From Mesostigma viride (lineage: Eukaryota > Streptophyta > Mesostigmatophyceae > Mesostigmatales > Mesostigmataceae), in contig RPFO01000080.1 in assembly GCA_009746045.1 (NCBI GenBank), positions 10,820,923 through 10,884,922 of the forward strand: a stretch of DNA of 64,000 nt. Reading direction: 5' to 3'. The number at the start of each line of letters is the position of its first letter. Position 1 is the first letter of the stretch. The notes beneath the pieces were generated by a model. The model worked only from the letters and a program-made list of their open reading frames with translations, had not been told where the DNA came from and made no database searches. Both the position numbers and the translations under genes were made by a program. Positions 13,110 to 23,953 of this stretch are shown piece by piece.

Positions 13110-15016
13110 GGGGACTCGCACGTCCAAAAGCCTGAAAAACAGACTTTAGTGAGTATCAGTTCCAATGCACATGGGAACCATCTAGTGATGATTGGGTACC
13201 ATAAATATGATGTTTGGACATTCATACCACCACTTGTTGGGGGTACTACCCCCAACCACGCACCGGTGGCGAGCTAAAAATAGAAAAAGACGCTATTTAT
13301 GAGATATTTTGCCCAAGACAAACCACTTGTCTAAATGACCTGCCCATACATTTCTGCAAAGTTCCCCCACTTTTTTAAAAGCTGGGCTATTTACATGGCC
13401 AAAATGGTCACATTTGTTTGAGTTATTAATTTTCCCGCAAAATGGGTACTTTTTTTAGCAAAAAAAAATAAATCAAATCATTAACACATCAGATTGGGTC
13501 ATCCATACATTTTAAATTCCACTGAGTGGGGGGAAACACACTGCCAAAATTTGAGCTCATTCTGACAAGCGTAGCTCAAGTTATTGATTTTCCTGTGATG
13601 CCACCTGGGTAGACGCTAAAAGAGAATTGAGCTAGTGCTGAGCCAAAATGACATCTGTTTTGCTACCCTAGACACCCAAAAACATGCCCACTTTGATCAC
13701 GGAGTGTGAGGAGGATGTCCGGAGCGTCATACGCCCCACCCCTCCATCGGCACAGCCAGCCTTGTGAGTCTACCCTTATCAACAAGGCTGGTAGGACGAC
13801 ACGCCTGAGCAGCATATGTCATGCCTATCTCAGGCTAATAATGTGCGATTTTGTGCCAACAACCAAGTTGTTCCACCCAACAACACATTAAAAACCCTGT
13901 TCCAAAATGCCCAACAAGCCGGACATGTGGAGGACCACACATGCAGTATATAAAGAGAAAATAAGCTGACTTTTTATCCAGCCAACCTGTGGCTAGCTGC
14001 TCTGGTTAGCATGACAAAGGCTATCATTTACTCAGTGGGAAAGGTGAAGAGACCATTGGAACAACCTACCTGACGCATGTGCCACCAAAGCATTGTGTCC
14101 CGCAAAATGCACACTGCCTCCTTTCTAACAAGGACGAGCCACTTTCTTTAGGAGACAGGTGCCAGCTCGTCAGTGTCTGGGGAAAATGATGCCGCTGCTT
14201 AGGAAGACCGCGTGAATTTCCTCGAACACAACTGTCTATAAAGCAAAAGAAATTTCAGAGAAGCATGTAAATAAAAGCATTACACCTTCCCGACAGGTTG
14301 TGGGCCACGCGCTGCAGCAAGCCAGCCACGTCACAGACGAACTTGCTAAAAAACATCCAGGAATCTAGCGATGCAGCGCCAGGACCCGCAAGTTCATGGC
14401 TGCATCTGGCCGGAAAGAAGGCAAAAAGCTTACGCTCAACGAGCTAAGAAAGCAGGAAAGCGCTATCTTAGGACGTTTAATACAAGAACGTACCATAACG
14501 GGCATTTATTCGTGCCCAGGCGCACAAGAAAGGCCACCCTTTCATGGAGAGGTCGGGCGCGCATCGCGCAGGCCTAATGTTATCTTACCGCAAAATGACG
14601 GGAAAGGTAAGGATAGCAGCGGGAATTTTTACGGCTTTAGAAACATCATTAAACTAGCTTCCATTAGGACCATCAAAACTGGCAACAATCGACAATCACA
14701 CCTGCAGGCATCCATTATACTTTATTCATCCCGACAGAAATTCAGGCCGAACCCCCCCTGCCGATGGTAAAGAAAAAAAGCCCACGACATTATAGATCGC
14801 AACCATCCCACCATAAAGTAGAATCAGTAACTAATTTTCTCCAACAATCGAGCATTTTTTCTGCTTTCCGCGAGCCAGATTTGTCACGTTTCGTCTAAAA
14901 GCAGTCGCCATGGCCACTTCCGCAAGGGGTGCGCGCACCGTGCACCCACTTTTCACGGTACGGAGGGTACCGCGGAATTTTTTTGGCGCGGAAAAAATTC
15001 GCCGCGCCGAGTCCCC
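13110..15016. mobile_element. Non-autonomous DNA transposon, TTAA target duplication (copy 1)
   Basis: The element is 1907 bp. It begins GGGGACTCG and ends with the inverted CGAGTCCCC, flanked on both sides by TTAA (13106-13109 and 15017-15020). It shares several blocks in the same order with the element at 24755-27041: a TGATGATTGGG(T/G)ACCAT block near the left end, AAAAATAGAAAAAGACGCTA, CCCGCAAAA-GGGTAC, TCATTCTGACAAGCG, and near the right end CAGTCGCCATGGCCACTTCC and GGTGCGCGCACCGTGCAC. TTAA duplications are known for piggyBac and Kolobok superfamilies; the short termini here do not decide which. No transposase frame is visible, so it would have been mobilised in trans. Confidence 0.88.
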
Positions 15017-15020
15017 TTAA

Positions 15021-17956
15021 TTTCCCTATGTTGCATGCCATTCTCACCCGCCTCTAATATTCTCAATGAATGCATATATTGCTTCCACTCCGGGCGACCA
15101 ACTTTACTGTAAATTGTCCTACGGTATAACCGGTTGTGATAAATTAATGGATGAATAGATTAATGTCGCGCTCATGGTCCTCCCTGCCTTACCAATGAAA
15201 TATAAATGCTTCCGTAACGCTCAATAAATGTCACAACTAAACCTAACGCACAAGCAATGATATACGCATACGTAATTTACACGTACCTCCGTCTGAACAT
15301 CGCACAGTGAACAAAGTGCAAGACGTGTTCGCTGTGTTACCCCAACGGTTACAAATGCTTACGGCCTCAGTCGCACATCTCCGTAGCGCAATGGGAAGGG
15401 CAAATGTCTCCAGAATCTCCGATTGGCCGGGAACTAGCGTACGATTTTCACAGATTTTCACTCCAGTTGGTCGCCCGGACTGGAATATTTGCTCGCGTTC
15501 AGTGGGCCCTAAATGTGCACACGTTCCGTAGACGGTTGTAGTAGAGTAGGTGACGTGTCCGGCCGGAGACCGGCCACAAACGCCGGACAGGCACAATATT
15601 GGTTACTACCGGGGGCCCGGGGGCGAAGCCCCCGTTCTTGTAGGAGTTAATTACAGTACTGTAGTTGGATCGCACGCCGCACATGGGCAGCAGAGAGTCT
15701 ACAGTATAGCGGCCGCGGGCCGGAATATACAACAAGAGTACGTAAGTTGCCCCCTCCTTAGTCCTTACCGTACAGTCTCGTGTAGGTTGATCTGTGATGT
15801 GAGGTTGTTGTGAGCGACAGCCTCATTCCAGCCTGAGAACTGGAAAACTAGAAATCGACAAATCCGACATCTGTACGGCGACGGCTCCGACATCTGCAAT
15901 ATACCGAGATATTCTGCTGCCATTTCGAGATCCGCGCGAGCTGTGACTCGTGCTCGACCCCGACGCTGTAGATGAGATCGGATGCTACGGCAAAATGCCG
16001 AAAAATGGTGCGGCTGTCCACAAGCTGACGTGGCGCTTCGCTTCGGGCCAAAGCCGTGGCCAACGCGCTCCGCGCCGCGAGGTGGAAATTAAAGAGCTCT
16101 TGGGGACGAACGAAACGAGCGCTGCTGCTGCGCTGCACCTGTGGCGCATCGTGTCAAGGACGCGTGTCCAGCAACAAGTTCTGCATCCTTGCGTGATCTA
16201 TCCATGGGGTTATCGCAGCGCTAGTTTTCCATCCGGCGAAAGTTGGAGGTAGAAGGGCACTCGCGCAGCAAACCCGTCCGTCCGGCCACGTGCGCCGACA
16301 CATCAGTCCAATTTATCCGTCCACGATTGCATTTACATACCGACACATCAGTCCACAAATTATCCATCCATGATTAATTTTATACATACAGGCGGCACCC
16401 GCGACAATTAGCACGAAACCTCGGTTTACGGTGGTTGTCTTTCCTCTAGCTGATCTGTGCTTAACTCGAGTTAATTACTCGATTTCCCGACGTTTACTAC
16501 GAGCATAGGTTGCACCTTACGTACTGCATGCGCATATGCTACGTTGGTTCTGTGGACGTCTCGTCTGCAATTGACGACATGTCGTCGCGCCCCACACAGC
16601 CTTGGCTGGTGGAGTAAGAGGTAACCCATGGCCAATTGCAGTACTAATGTAGGGTAAATCGGGCCTCTTCTCGAGATTTTTTAATTGGCTGACGGATTCA
16701 ATTGGAAATCACGGTCTGGCCAAAGGAAGCGCGTTGTAATAAAATTAATCACAAGGTGCGTATCGCGGGCTTTGGGCTCATGGCGTTGGTCGACTCGTCG
16801 GGTGATGGGAACCTTAGTCAGCCGGCGCTCCCTTCTTATATCATGAAGCGCGCATTTGGAATTCTTATCTCAATTCCCATAGCGCCCCGCGTGCTACGAT
16901 GTGTCATCAGCTTTGACATCAGGCTAGGTTATCAAATGTCTGAACATCCGCTGCATCATCTTAACAATGTGCTGTCCTGTTGGGATATCGCAATCGACGC
17001 CGGCTGCGGATTGTTGCTGTGTCGCGGCTTATACGATCAATGGGGCTTTTCCATAAGAATTCTCTCTCGTATTGGTACCATTCCCAATGATTGCTAGGCG
17101 CAGAACGCACATGGCTTGGCAGCGCCCTGCTGGTGGTTCGTAATGGTGCCCCTTGCGCGCCGGGGTACGTGAACAAGGCTGAACATTGAAGGTAGATCAG
17201 CTGCCTGAAAAAGGTTGATCAGAGTATGATGCTGACCGATCGAGGTCGATTGGATTATGGGCCCGGCTGCCATGAATTAATTGACCAGTTGATCAGGAAC
17301 TGGTGAGACAAGGGCGTACATCCATCGATCAGATCCCGGGGCTTTTCTCGGGATAGCAATCAAGCAGCCAAACACCCTGTAAAATCTTATCCCTGAATTG
17401 GAAATATAACACTTTGAAAACACAAACACAACCCCCCAATAGTTTGGCGTTTTCAGCTTCCATGCCTCTGCATGATGCCATCAGTGCATGCTGTTTAGTG
17501 CTTTGGTGAGGGAATCCTCTATCCTGGGAATAAGGTGGATTTGTAAAGTCCATGAATGAGCTTGGATCTGAGATTTTCCGTTCCGGCCATACATGGTACT
17601 GGGCCGCGTGTGCAAGGCACAGCTGCCTTGGTGTCATTGCGTGATCGTCACGTGGACATGTGCTGGAACCGTGTGACTGCTGCTTATAGTGCCTTCATGA
17701 TCGCTGTCACATGGACGACGGTCTTTTGTAACCCGAATCCATGCCCTCCTCCATGAAGCATGAGCTGAATGTGTCAAATCCGTCTATCATTGCACCTTGA
17801 TTTGAGTCTTCCCATCCTCAATTCCACATCCTCCTCTGTCGTTTGAATTCTATCAGCCATAAGATACTGTGATTTTGCCCACTGCCCTCCACCATTACCG
17901 TGAGTCGTTCTCTTACCCGTAATTCGGTGTCAGATCGGTCGACGCGCGTTTTGTTT
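15021..17956. other. Unique sequence with short hairpins, no supported gene
   Basis: A cluster of GC-rich dyads lies at 15556-15636: GGCCGG-AGA-CCGGCC nested in TGTCCGGC...GCCGGACA, then CGGGGGC-GAA-GCCCCCG. A 19-bp string at 15422-15440 (ATTGGCCGGGAACTAGCGT) repeats one at 11501-11519. Near 16295 and 16340 the string CGACACATCAGTCCA occurs twice. The open frames (for example 15950-16252 and 16702-17097 plus) show no domain I recognise. Confidence 0.5.
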
Positions 17957-18276
17957 GACTCCTAGCTGCCGTCACCTATTTTCTGCTTGACTCCTACCTG
18001 CCGTGACCTATTGTCTGCTTGACTCCTACCTGCCGTCATGTATTGTCTGCTTGACTCTCACCTGCCGTCACCTATTGTCTGCTTGACTCCTACCTGCCGT
18101 CACCTATTGTCTGCTCGACTCCTACCTGCCGTCACCTATTGTCTGCTTGACTCCTACCTGCCGTGACATATTGTCTGCTTGACTCCTACCTGCCGTCACC
18201 TATTGTCTGCTCGACTCCTACCTGCCGTCACCTATTGTCTGCTTGACTCCTACCTGCTGTGACGTATTGTCTGTTT
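17957..18276. repeat. 32-bp minisatellite, ten units
   Basis: Ten near-perfect 32-bp units, consensus GACTCCTACCTGCCGTCACC followed by TATTGTCTGCTT, total 320 bp. Variants are TGACC/TGACA/TGATG for the TCACC position and TCTGCTC for TCTGCTT. The array stops about 20 bp before the first plausible start codon of the F-box/LRR locus, so it would lie in that gene's promoter or 5' leader. Confidence 0.95.
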
Positions 18277-18298
18277 GACCGTGTCCAGGTACAGTCGC

Positions 18299-19745
18299 AT
18301 GGCAGAATCCCCATCTCGCTCTCGACTTGAAAAATCGTCACCCATGCGCGGCCCCCTCGCACGGGCCCCCTCGCCCTTGAGCGGCCAACCACTGCATGGC
18401 GCCCAGGACGCCACCCCTCCCCCGCCCACCCCTCCCCCATCCCTTGACCCGATGCAAGCGCCCCGTCCAGCCCCCCCATCGCAAGTGGCCCATCCGGCAC
18501 CCTCTGCTCCATCGCCGCGCCTGGAGCAGGGCCTTGCCGTGCCGCGCCCTGCGACAGACGCCGCTATGAATAGCGCGGTATCCAGCGACGTCCAGGTATC
18601 GCTGGTCGTGTCATCCGAGTCTGACGACCAGCCATGCGGCAGTGACCAGCCCAATGACGGCGACCAGCCAAGTGACAGCGACCAGCCAAGCGACGGTGAC
18701 CTGCCATGCGACGGTGACCTGCCAAGCGACGGTGACCAGCCAAGTGACCAGCTGGGCTCGAGGGTGGCGCTGGCTCCTTGTGCGCAGGCGCCGGTATCAG
18801 TGCGCCTGCTTACCCCACTAGTAATGCCCGATTGTCCTTCAATAATGACAGTGCCCGTCGGAGCCTGGAGCTGTGGCCGCCTTCCACGAAGGCCCCCCAC
18901 CCCCTGGAGACCTGAACGAGCCGCTGCCTCCTCCGCAGGGGGCGATGTCACCTTCATCTTCCCATGACGGCGTGTTGGTCCCTTTGCAAGAGGCCGAGCC
19001 GCACGGGCTCCCCTCTCTCGCTTGCTTTTCCCAGGAGCATCTGCCCCTCTCGCATCTACCTCAAGAGCCGCACGGGGGGGTGACTCTGCAGGGCATGCAG
19101 GCTTCCGCGGCTCTTCCCTACGCTTCACGGGAGGAGTTGGCCGCCTTCCATGACCCGCAGCCGCACGATGAGCTGACTCTGCAAGACGTGGTGGCCGTGC
19201 GCGGCGTGGGCGCGCTGCTGGTGTCCTTCCTGCCCCTCGTGCAGCGCGTGCGTCTGCGGTCACTGTGCCGGTCACTATGCGCCGCGGTGGACGAGTCGCT
19301 CGAGTCCCTCCGCTCGTTCGCCGGGGATGACCTGGCGGGGGCGTCCGGCGACGGCACGCGGGCGCTCGCATGGCTGACCGCCAAGTGTCGAAACCTGGTC
19401 GCGCTCGGCCCGCTCAAGGGCTACCGGAGAGACAAGGGGGGGGCAGCTTGGGTTAAAACTTTTGATGTATTGGACCCGTCCAGGATGACCACTTCTGTTG
19501 CGTCATCCGCGCCAGCTCTGACGGCTGGTAACGGGTCGTTGTCAGCGGGAGGGGATGCTGTGGGGGATGGGCGAGGGGGGGACGAGGAGGGCAGCGTGAG
19601 ACGGCGAGATGACGGGTCGGATGACGGCAAATACTACGTTCAATACGTGGCAGCGCACCGGCTGAGGTACAGCCAGGGGGATCGATGGGTGGGGTCATGG
19701 GGACGGGGAATCCGAGTCGTCTGGGGAGAGGGGCCCCCGGGGGCG
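18299..19745 (+). pseudogene. F-box/LRR protein, N-terminal part (frameshifted)
   Basis: The first frame starts at ATG 18299 (Met-Ala-Glu-Ser-Pro) and is Ser/Pro-rich. It includes an acidic stretch of short D-Q-P-S-D-G/S repeats around 18640-18750. The reading then passes to a second frame from about 18873 that carries an F-box-like helix region around 19170-19300 (a leucine-rich LLVSFLPLVQRVRLRSLCRS segment). F-box proteins recruit substrates to SCF ubiquitin ligases, and C-terminal LRRs usually bind the substrate. The frame changes near 18850-18880 and again in the G/C run at 19735-19750, so the gene is either inactivated or has base-calling errors at homopolymers. A 373-codon frame on the opposite strand is regarded as a GC-rich shadow. 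F-box assignment is inferred from pattern and from the LRR context. Confidence 0.6.
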
Positions 19746-20212
19746 TCGGGTCGAGTGGACGAGCGTGAACGGCGCGTTGCTGGCGGCGGCCGCGCATTGC
19801 CGGCATTTGCGGTACGTGGACGTGCGGCGCTGCGGCGGCGTGCTGCAGGAAGGGATCGTCGCGGTGGCGCGCGCGTGCCCGGAACTCCGCCACCTGGACA
19901 TTGCATGGATCAGGGACGCGGCGCGCGCGGGCGAGGATGCCAGTAGTCACAGCGGCGGCCACGCGAGCATGGGCTATGGCAGCATGGGGGCTTACGGTGG
20001 CATGGGCAGTTACGGAGGCATGGGGGCATACGGAAGCATGGGCCCTTACGGGGCCATGGGCCCCTATGGTGGCATGAACTACGGTGGCGGGCAAGGCTCT
20101 GGCCATTCCGGCGCCGGGTTCGGCTCAGGCTTTGGTTCTGGTTTCGGTGTTGGCATGCACGGTTACTTCCCCTCCCCCACGGTCGCATCCGCCGTGTCCT
20201 CCTCCCAGCCGC
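19741..20212 (+). pseudogene. F-box/LRR protein, middle part: LRRs then Gly-rich tract
   Basis: This continues the preceding segment in another frame. It holds two cysteine-type leucine-rich repeats (CRHLRYVDVRRCGG and CPELRHLDI), then a low-complexity Gly/Met/Tyr/Ser tract of GGMGAYGSMG-type repeats (about 19960-20090), followed by Gly/Ser/Phe repeats. Such tracts are usually disordered. The coding sequence is interrupted at 20213 by an AT-rich element with inverted termini; the LRR series resumes after it in a different frame. Confidence 0.68.
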
Positions 20213-20707
20213 GGCCGGGCCCACTTCAAATGTTCCGAAAAGTGTGACACTTTTTGTCGTTTTTTTGACTTTTTCGACGATCGTCACTCTGCAGAGTGAT
20301 TCGTCGTGCGAAATCGTGCGAAATTGTGCGAAATTTGCTGAAATCGTGTGAAATTTGCTGAAATCGTGCGAATTTGTGCGAAATTTGCTGAAATCGTGCG
20401 AAATTTCATGTGAAAAATATCGACATAAAAAATTTTGATGTGCACAATGTGTGTGAATTCATGCGAAATTTTGTCAAACGTCACTCCCCAAAACAACCCT
20501 TGGTTGAAATCCATGCGAAATCGTGCGAAATCATGCAAAATTGTGCGAAATCGTGCGAAATCGTGCGAAAATGTGTGAAAATTTTGCGAAAATCACGCGA
20601 AAATCACGCGAACTCGTGCGAATTTTTATTTTTTTTTTGCGAAAATAGCGAAAAAGTATCACACACTTGTTGGCTTGGACGGCGGAACATTTGAAGTGGG
20701 CCCGGCC
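20213..20707. mobile_element. AT-rich element with perfect 25-bp terminal inverted repeats, inside the LRR gene
   Basis: Bases 20213-20237 (GGCCGGGCCCACTTC...) are the exact reverse complement of 20683-20707. Further inside, AAGTGTGACACTTTTTG-like sequence recurs in inverted form after an 11-bp indel, so the inverted region exceeds 45 bp imperfectly. The interior is AT-rich and made of TGCGAAATCG-like repeats. Its composition contrasts sharply with the GC-rich coding DNA on both sides. GGCC flanks both ends but is palindromic, so it may be repeat end or target duplication. No coding sequence. It resembles a MITE; an introner-like role was considered, but the simplest GT...AG pair does not keep the LRR frame. 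Confidence 0.85.
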
Positions 20708-21696
20708 CGGCGCCACGTCGCCGACGACAGCATCAAGTCGATCGCGCTGGGGTGCATGTCCCTGATCCACCTGGACGTGACCGGCTGTCGTAGCATCGGC
20801 GACACGGGAATAGCGGCCATCGGAGAGCACTGCCCTCTCCTGGAGCACTTGAGTGCGGGGTATTGCCCAAAGGTAACGGACGGCAGCATCAGCGTGGTGG
20901 CCGAACGGTGCGCGCGGCTGCGCCACCTGGATGTGGGCGGGTGCAGCGGCGTGACGGACGCTGGGATCGGGCTCGTGTTGGAGCGGTGCGCGGAGCTGGA
21001 GGGCCTGGTCGTGCACAAGTGCATGCGGGTGACGGATAGAAGTATTACTGCAATCGGCCGCGCCAGCTCCTCTACCATGAACACCTCTACCCTGGCCTTG
21101 CCCGCCTTGCCGGCTGCCTACCTGCCCCTGAACGCTGACCCCGACGGACCTGCGATGTTTGGCAGCGGAAGCAGCCATGGGAGGTCGGATCATGGCAGCC
21201 GCGTGAGGGCTAATGCTAGTGATGGGCCGAGGAAGCTGCGACAGCTGGACTTGGGCGGGTGCCACCAGGTCACGGATGCCAGCGTTAGCGCAGTGGCCAT
21301 GCAGGAATTGCCCTCACCTCCAGGTGCTCCAGCTGGGTGGGTGTGGCGAGGTGACGGATGCCAGCGTAGGGTTGCTTGCTGGGAATTGCCCCTCGCTGAG
21401 GGAGCTGGGACTGGCGCGCTGTGCCGGGGTCACGGATGACAGTCTAAAGCGGGTGGGGGAGATCGAGCTGCCCCCGGCTGGTGCACCTGGACGTGGCGGG
21501 ATGCCATCGTGTGACGGACGAGAGCATTCGAGCGGTGGGGGAGAATTGCCGTGGCTTAGAGCACCTCGATATCACCAAGTGCTGGTACGTCACGGATGCC
21601 AGCATTGGCGTCGTGGTGGGCAACTGCCGGCGGCTGCGGTCGGTGTCGGCGGACGGGTCGGGGGTGACAAGGGTTTTGTTTCCGAGCAATACCTGA
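20708..21696 (+). pseudogene. F-box/LRR (AMN1-like) protein, C-terminal LRR array
   Basis: About nine cysteine-containing leucine-rich repeats of the form C-x2-L-x2-L-(D/N)-(V/L)-x-G-C-x2-(V/I)-(T/G)-D-x-(S/G)-I, as in AMN1 and FBXL proteins: for example LIHLDVTGCRSIGDTGI, LRHLDVGGCSGVTDAGI and LEHLDITKCWYVTDASI. The repeats occupy three frames in turn. Shifts fit one extra G near 21307 (CAGGAATTGCC) and one extra C near 21468 (GAGCTGCCCCC). Between repeats, 21060-21230 is a Ser/Gly-rich linker. The product ends at a TGA near 21696. The family assignment is firm; whether the gene is functional is not. Confidence 0.8.
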
Positions 21697-21714
21697 GTGC
21701 GCCGTGATGGATAC

Positions 21715-21900
21715 CAGAGTGGGCCTAGTCCATGGGTCCGAGTGTGCCTAGTCCATGGGTCCGAGCGTGCCTAATAAATGGATGTGAGCGTGCATGAACA
21801 GATCGGAGCTTGCAGTAGGTGGATACCTGAGTGAGCCTAGTCCATGGATCCGGCAATCATTAGTAGAGCGTGCATGAACGGATCCGATTGCGTATGTCGT
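21715..21900. repeat. Degenerate short repeats downstream of the LRR gene
   Basis: Variants of GTGCCTAGTCCATGGGTCCG recur around 21721, 21744 and 21832, with related GTGCATGAAC(A/G)GATC strings at 21790 and 21870. Probably 3' untranslated or intergenic. Confidence 0.6.
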
Positions 21901-23033
21901 TTTGGGTACATGGGTGTGCCGTGGTGAGTTCATCTAAGCAGCATGGACTACGCCTCAACGATCTTTTGTCCGGGAGCGCTAGCTAGTACCTAAGTGTGCA
22001 CTAATGCGTATCAGAGGGTGCAGTAATGGGGTCCCGTTCTCTGAAGCCTCCCTGGCACTAAGGACTGCTCGCGATGTTCGTGCGTTTGTCTCGGAGAAGC
22101 TCTTGCGCGTGCGGTGACGCAGTCCTATTTTTTTTCAGCTGAGCGCCTCCAAGAAAGGTGGGGCTGCCCTTAACAATCCATGGTGGATTTGATCCTTCCA
22201 GAACGTCACATGCGCTCAAGAATCCTGCCTTTGTCTGGAGCTAGGCACTTCCGCCAGTGAGTGCATTTTAAGGTCATGCAACGAATAGTAGACACTTGGC
22301 GTCAGTGCCAGGCTGCCAGCGCCTGAGCGTGCTTTAGATCAGTCAATGCCTGCAAGGAAGTGCGCGAGGCCACGCTATATCTTATGTGTATAGTATATAC
22401 GGTGTATAGTGCATCTAGTGGAAGTGGCATGGACAGTAGCTAACCTGGCCCCTTTTCTGATAAAGGTGATGATCCACACTTTCGGCATCCTGAGGGCCAG
22501 CAACTTGTATGTTCTGGCTTGTCTACTTGCTCCCTCAGTTTCTGCATTGACAGAATTGGCAGGATGTCTGCCATCTTGATGTTGCAAGGGTAACAGCTGC
22601 AATTCGCACAGGTCATAGTTATCTGCACTGATGACCGCCACACGTGCAAGCCTGCATATGTGAATTACGTTGGCAGGTGTTGATTTAGTTTGGTGTGCAG
22701 CATATCAAGGAGACAAGCAGCGCATATGTACAGAAGCCACCCGCCTCGACAATTTTTTTCTTTTTTTTTTCTGTTCGTTGCAAGGGGTTTCCATCCCCAC
22801 CTCATTTTCTTTTCCTTTTTTTTAACTTTACTTTTTCTTCTTCTCATTTTATTGTTGTCATTACTTTATTCTTTATTTTTAAATTTTTTCCCTCTTTCTT
22901 GCTTTTCTTTTTTTCTCTTATTAACATTGATTAGTCACGTACATGTGTGCCCATGACGCGACACACACCAGATGATGCCTCGCTTTATTATTTAGTTATG
23001 CTGTGACTACGCAGAGAGCCACTCTCTGTTGAG
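21901..23033. other. No supported gene; T-rich tract
   Basis: Unique sequence. 22750-22925 is strongly T-rich (TTTTTTTCTTTTTTTT runs) and codes only artificial Phe/Leu-rich frames. Nothing else is recognised. Confidence 0.5.
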
Positions 23034-23733
23034 AATTAATTAATTAATTAATTAGACTCGTGCTCCCGTTGGGGAGTCACGGAGCATTAACCCCGTGATG
23101 GATGGATGGGTGCAAACAGTCCTACCGGTCTACTCTATCTACATCGGCTACATACTACATCTATCTAACAGCATTCTAACTACAACATCTATCTCGGCAG
23201 CCGCACGCTGCCCTAGGGGAGCTATCTGGCGTGCCTCCCACGGGATTGCACACGCGGGCGCTTCCCCACAGGGGGGGGCTCGTTGTCCTCTATGACCTGG
23301 GCCCACTTGGACTTGTCCATCATCTTCTTCCAAATCACAGAGAGGCCTAGGCCCCCCATGTCCTCTACTAGCTGCTCTTTGAAGGTGCGGGCCTTGAGGC
23401 GTCTAACATTAGGGGGCCCGGCCCACGTCAGGAGGTGCCGGCCAGGCTGGGCTGGTCGCAGTCCTGCGGGGGGGCCACGTGAGGTGTCTACCTGGTTGGT
23501 GCGAGCTAGGTGCCCTACTAGCTGCAGGCGTCGTTGCTTAATGGTGCTGGTGATATAGGGCATGCCCTGGTACAGGTCCTCATTGCGGACATGAGCAGCA
23601 TATCCTACTCTGAAAATGGGACGCAGCATGCTGGTGACCGCGCCGTCCAGCTTGCGGGCCAGGTCGGCGGTGAGGGTCCACGTCTCGGCTCCATACGTGA
23701 GAACAGGAAGGACGAGGACCTTGAACTCTGTTG
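23034..23733 (-). mobile_element. 5'-truncated LINE, 3' end (minus strand)
   Basis: Read on the minus strand, this is the last part of the reverse-transcriptase protein, a 3' untranslated region and an (AATT)n tail (23034-23054). It matches the plus-strand LINE at 62364-63108 almost base for base, including the sequence before the tail (GGGGTTAATGC...GAGCACGAGTCTAATT). Its CATC tract has only about three copies where the other has about fifteen. Close identity stops at about 23733. Confidence 0.88.
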
Positions 23734-23953
23734 AGAAGCCATGCCTTAGCTTTTGTATAGCCATGCTGATCTTCCCTCCCCATGACAGGCTCCCCTTAGC
23801 TGGGTTGAGCTTGATAGATCGTGGGGGTGCAGGTGCCCTGGTGCACCTTGAGCAAGTATCGTTTACATTCCCACCAGGTTGAAAGCTTAGAATGAGCTTA
23901 GGAAGTAGCTTAGAATGCCCCTTCTTTGGGACATGTGCTACATTTACTCCCAA
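23222..23953 (-). pseudogene. LINE reverse-transcriptase protein, C-terminal fragment
   Basis: A 243-codon frame. Residues from about 75 on match the C-terminal region of the LINE protein at 62364-62867 (motifs VLTYGAETWTL, GYAAHVRNEDLYQ, RRLQLVGHLART, WAQVIEDNEPPP). The first ~75 residues are only loosely similar to the other LINE (a KISMAIQKLRHG stretch corresponding to HISLAWHALRQY), so two related elements may be joined here. The catalytic RT domain is missing. It cannot be active. Confidence 0.8.

Noticed and set aside
13110-15016. Classic piggyBac element
   Set aside because: TTAA duplications fit, but the ends start with G rather than the CCC-type piggyBac ends, and there is no transposase; left as unassigned.
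18250-19371. 373-codon minus-strand frame
   Set aside because: It lies opposite the F-box/LRR gene; its repeats mirror the repeats of the plus strand and it has no domain.
20213-20707. Ordinary spliceosomal intron
   Set aside because: It has perfect 25-bp inverted ends, and the most evident GT...AG pair does not restore the LRR frame.
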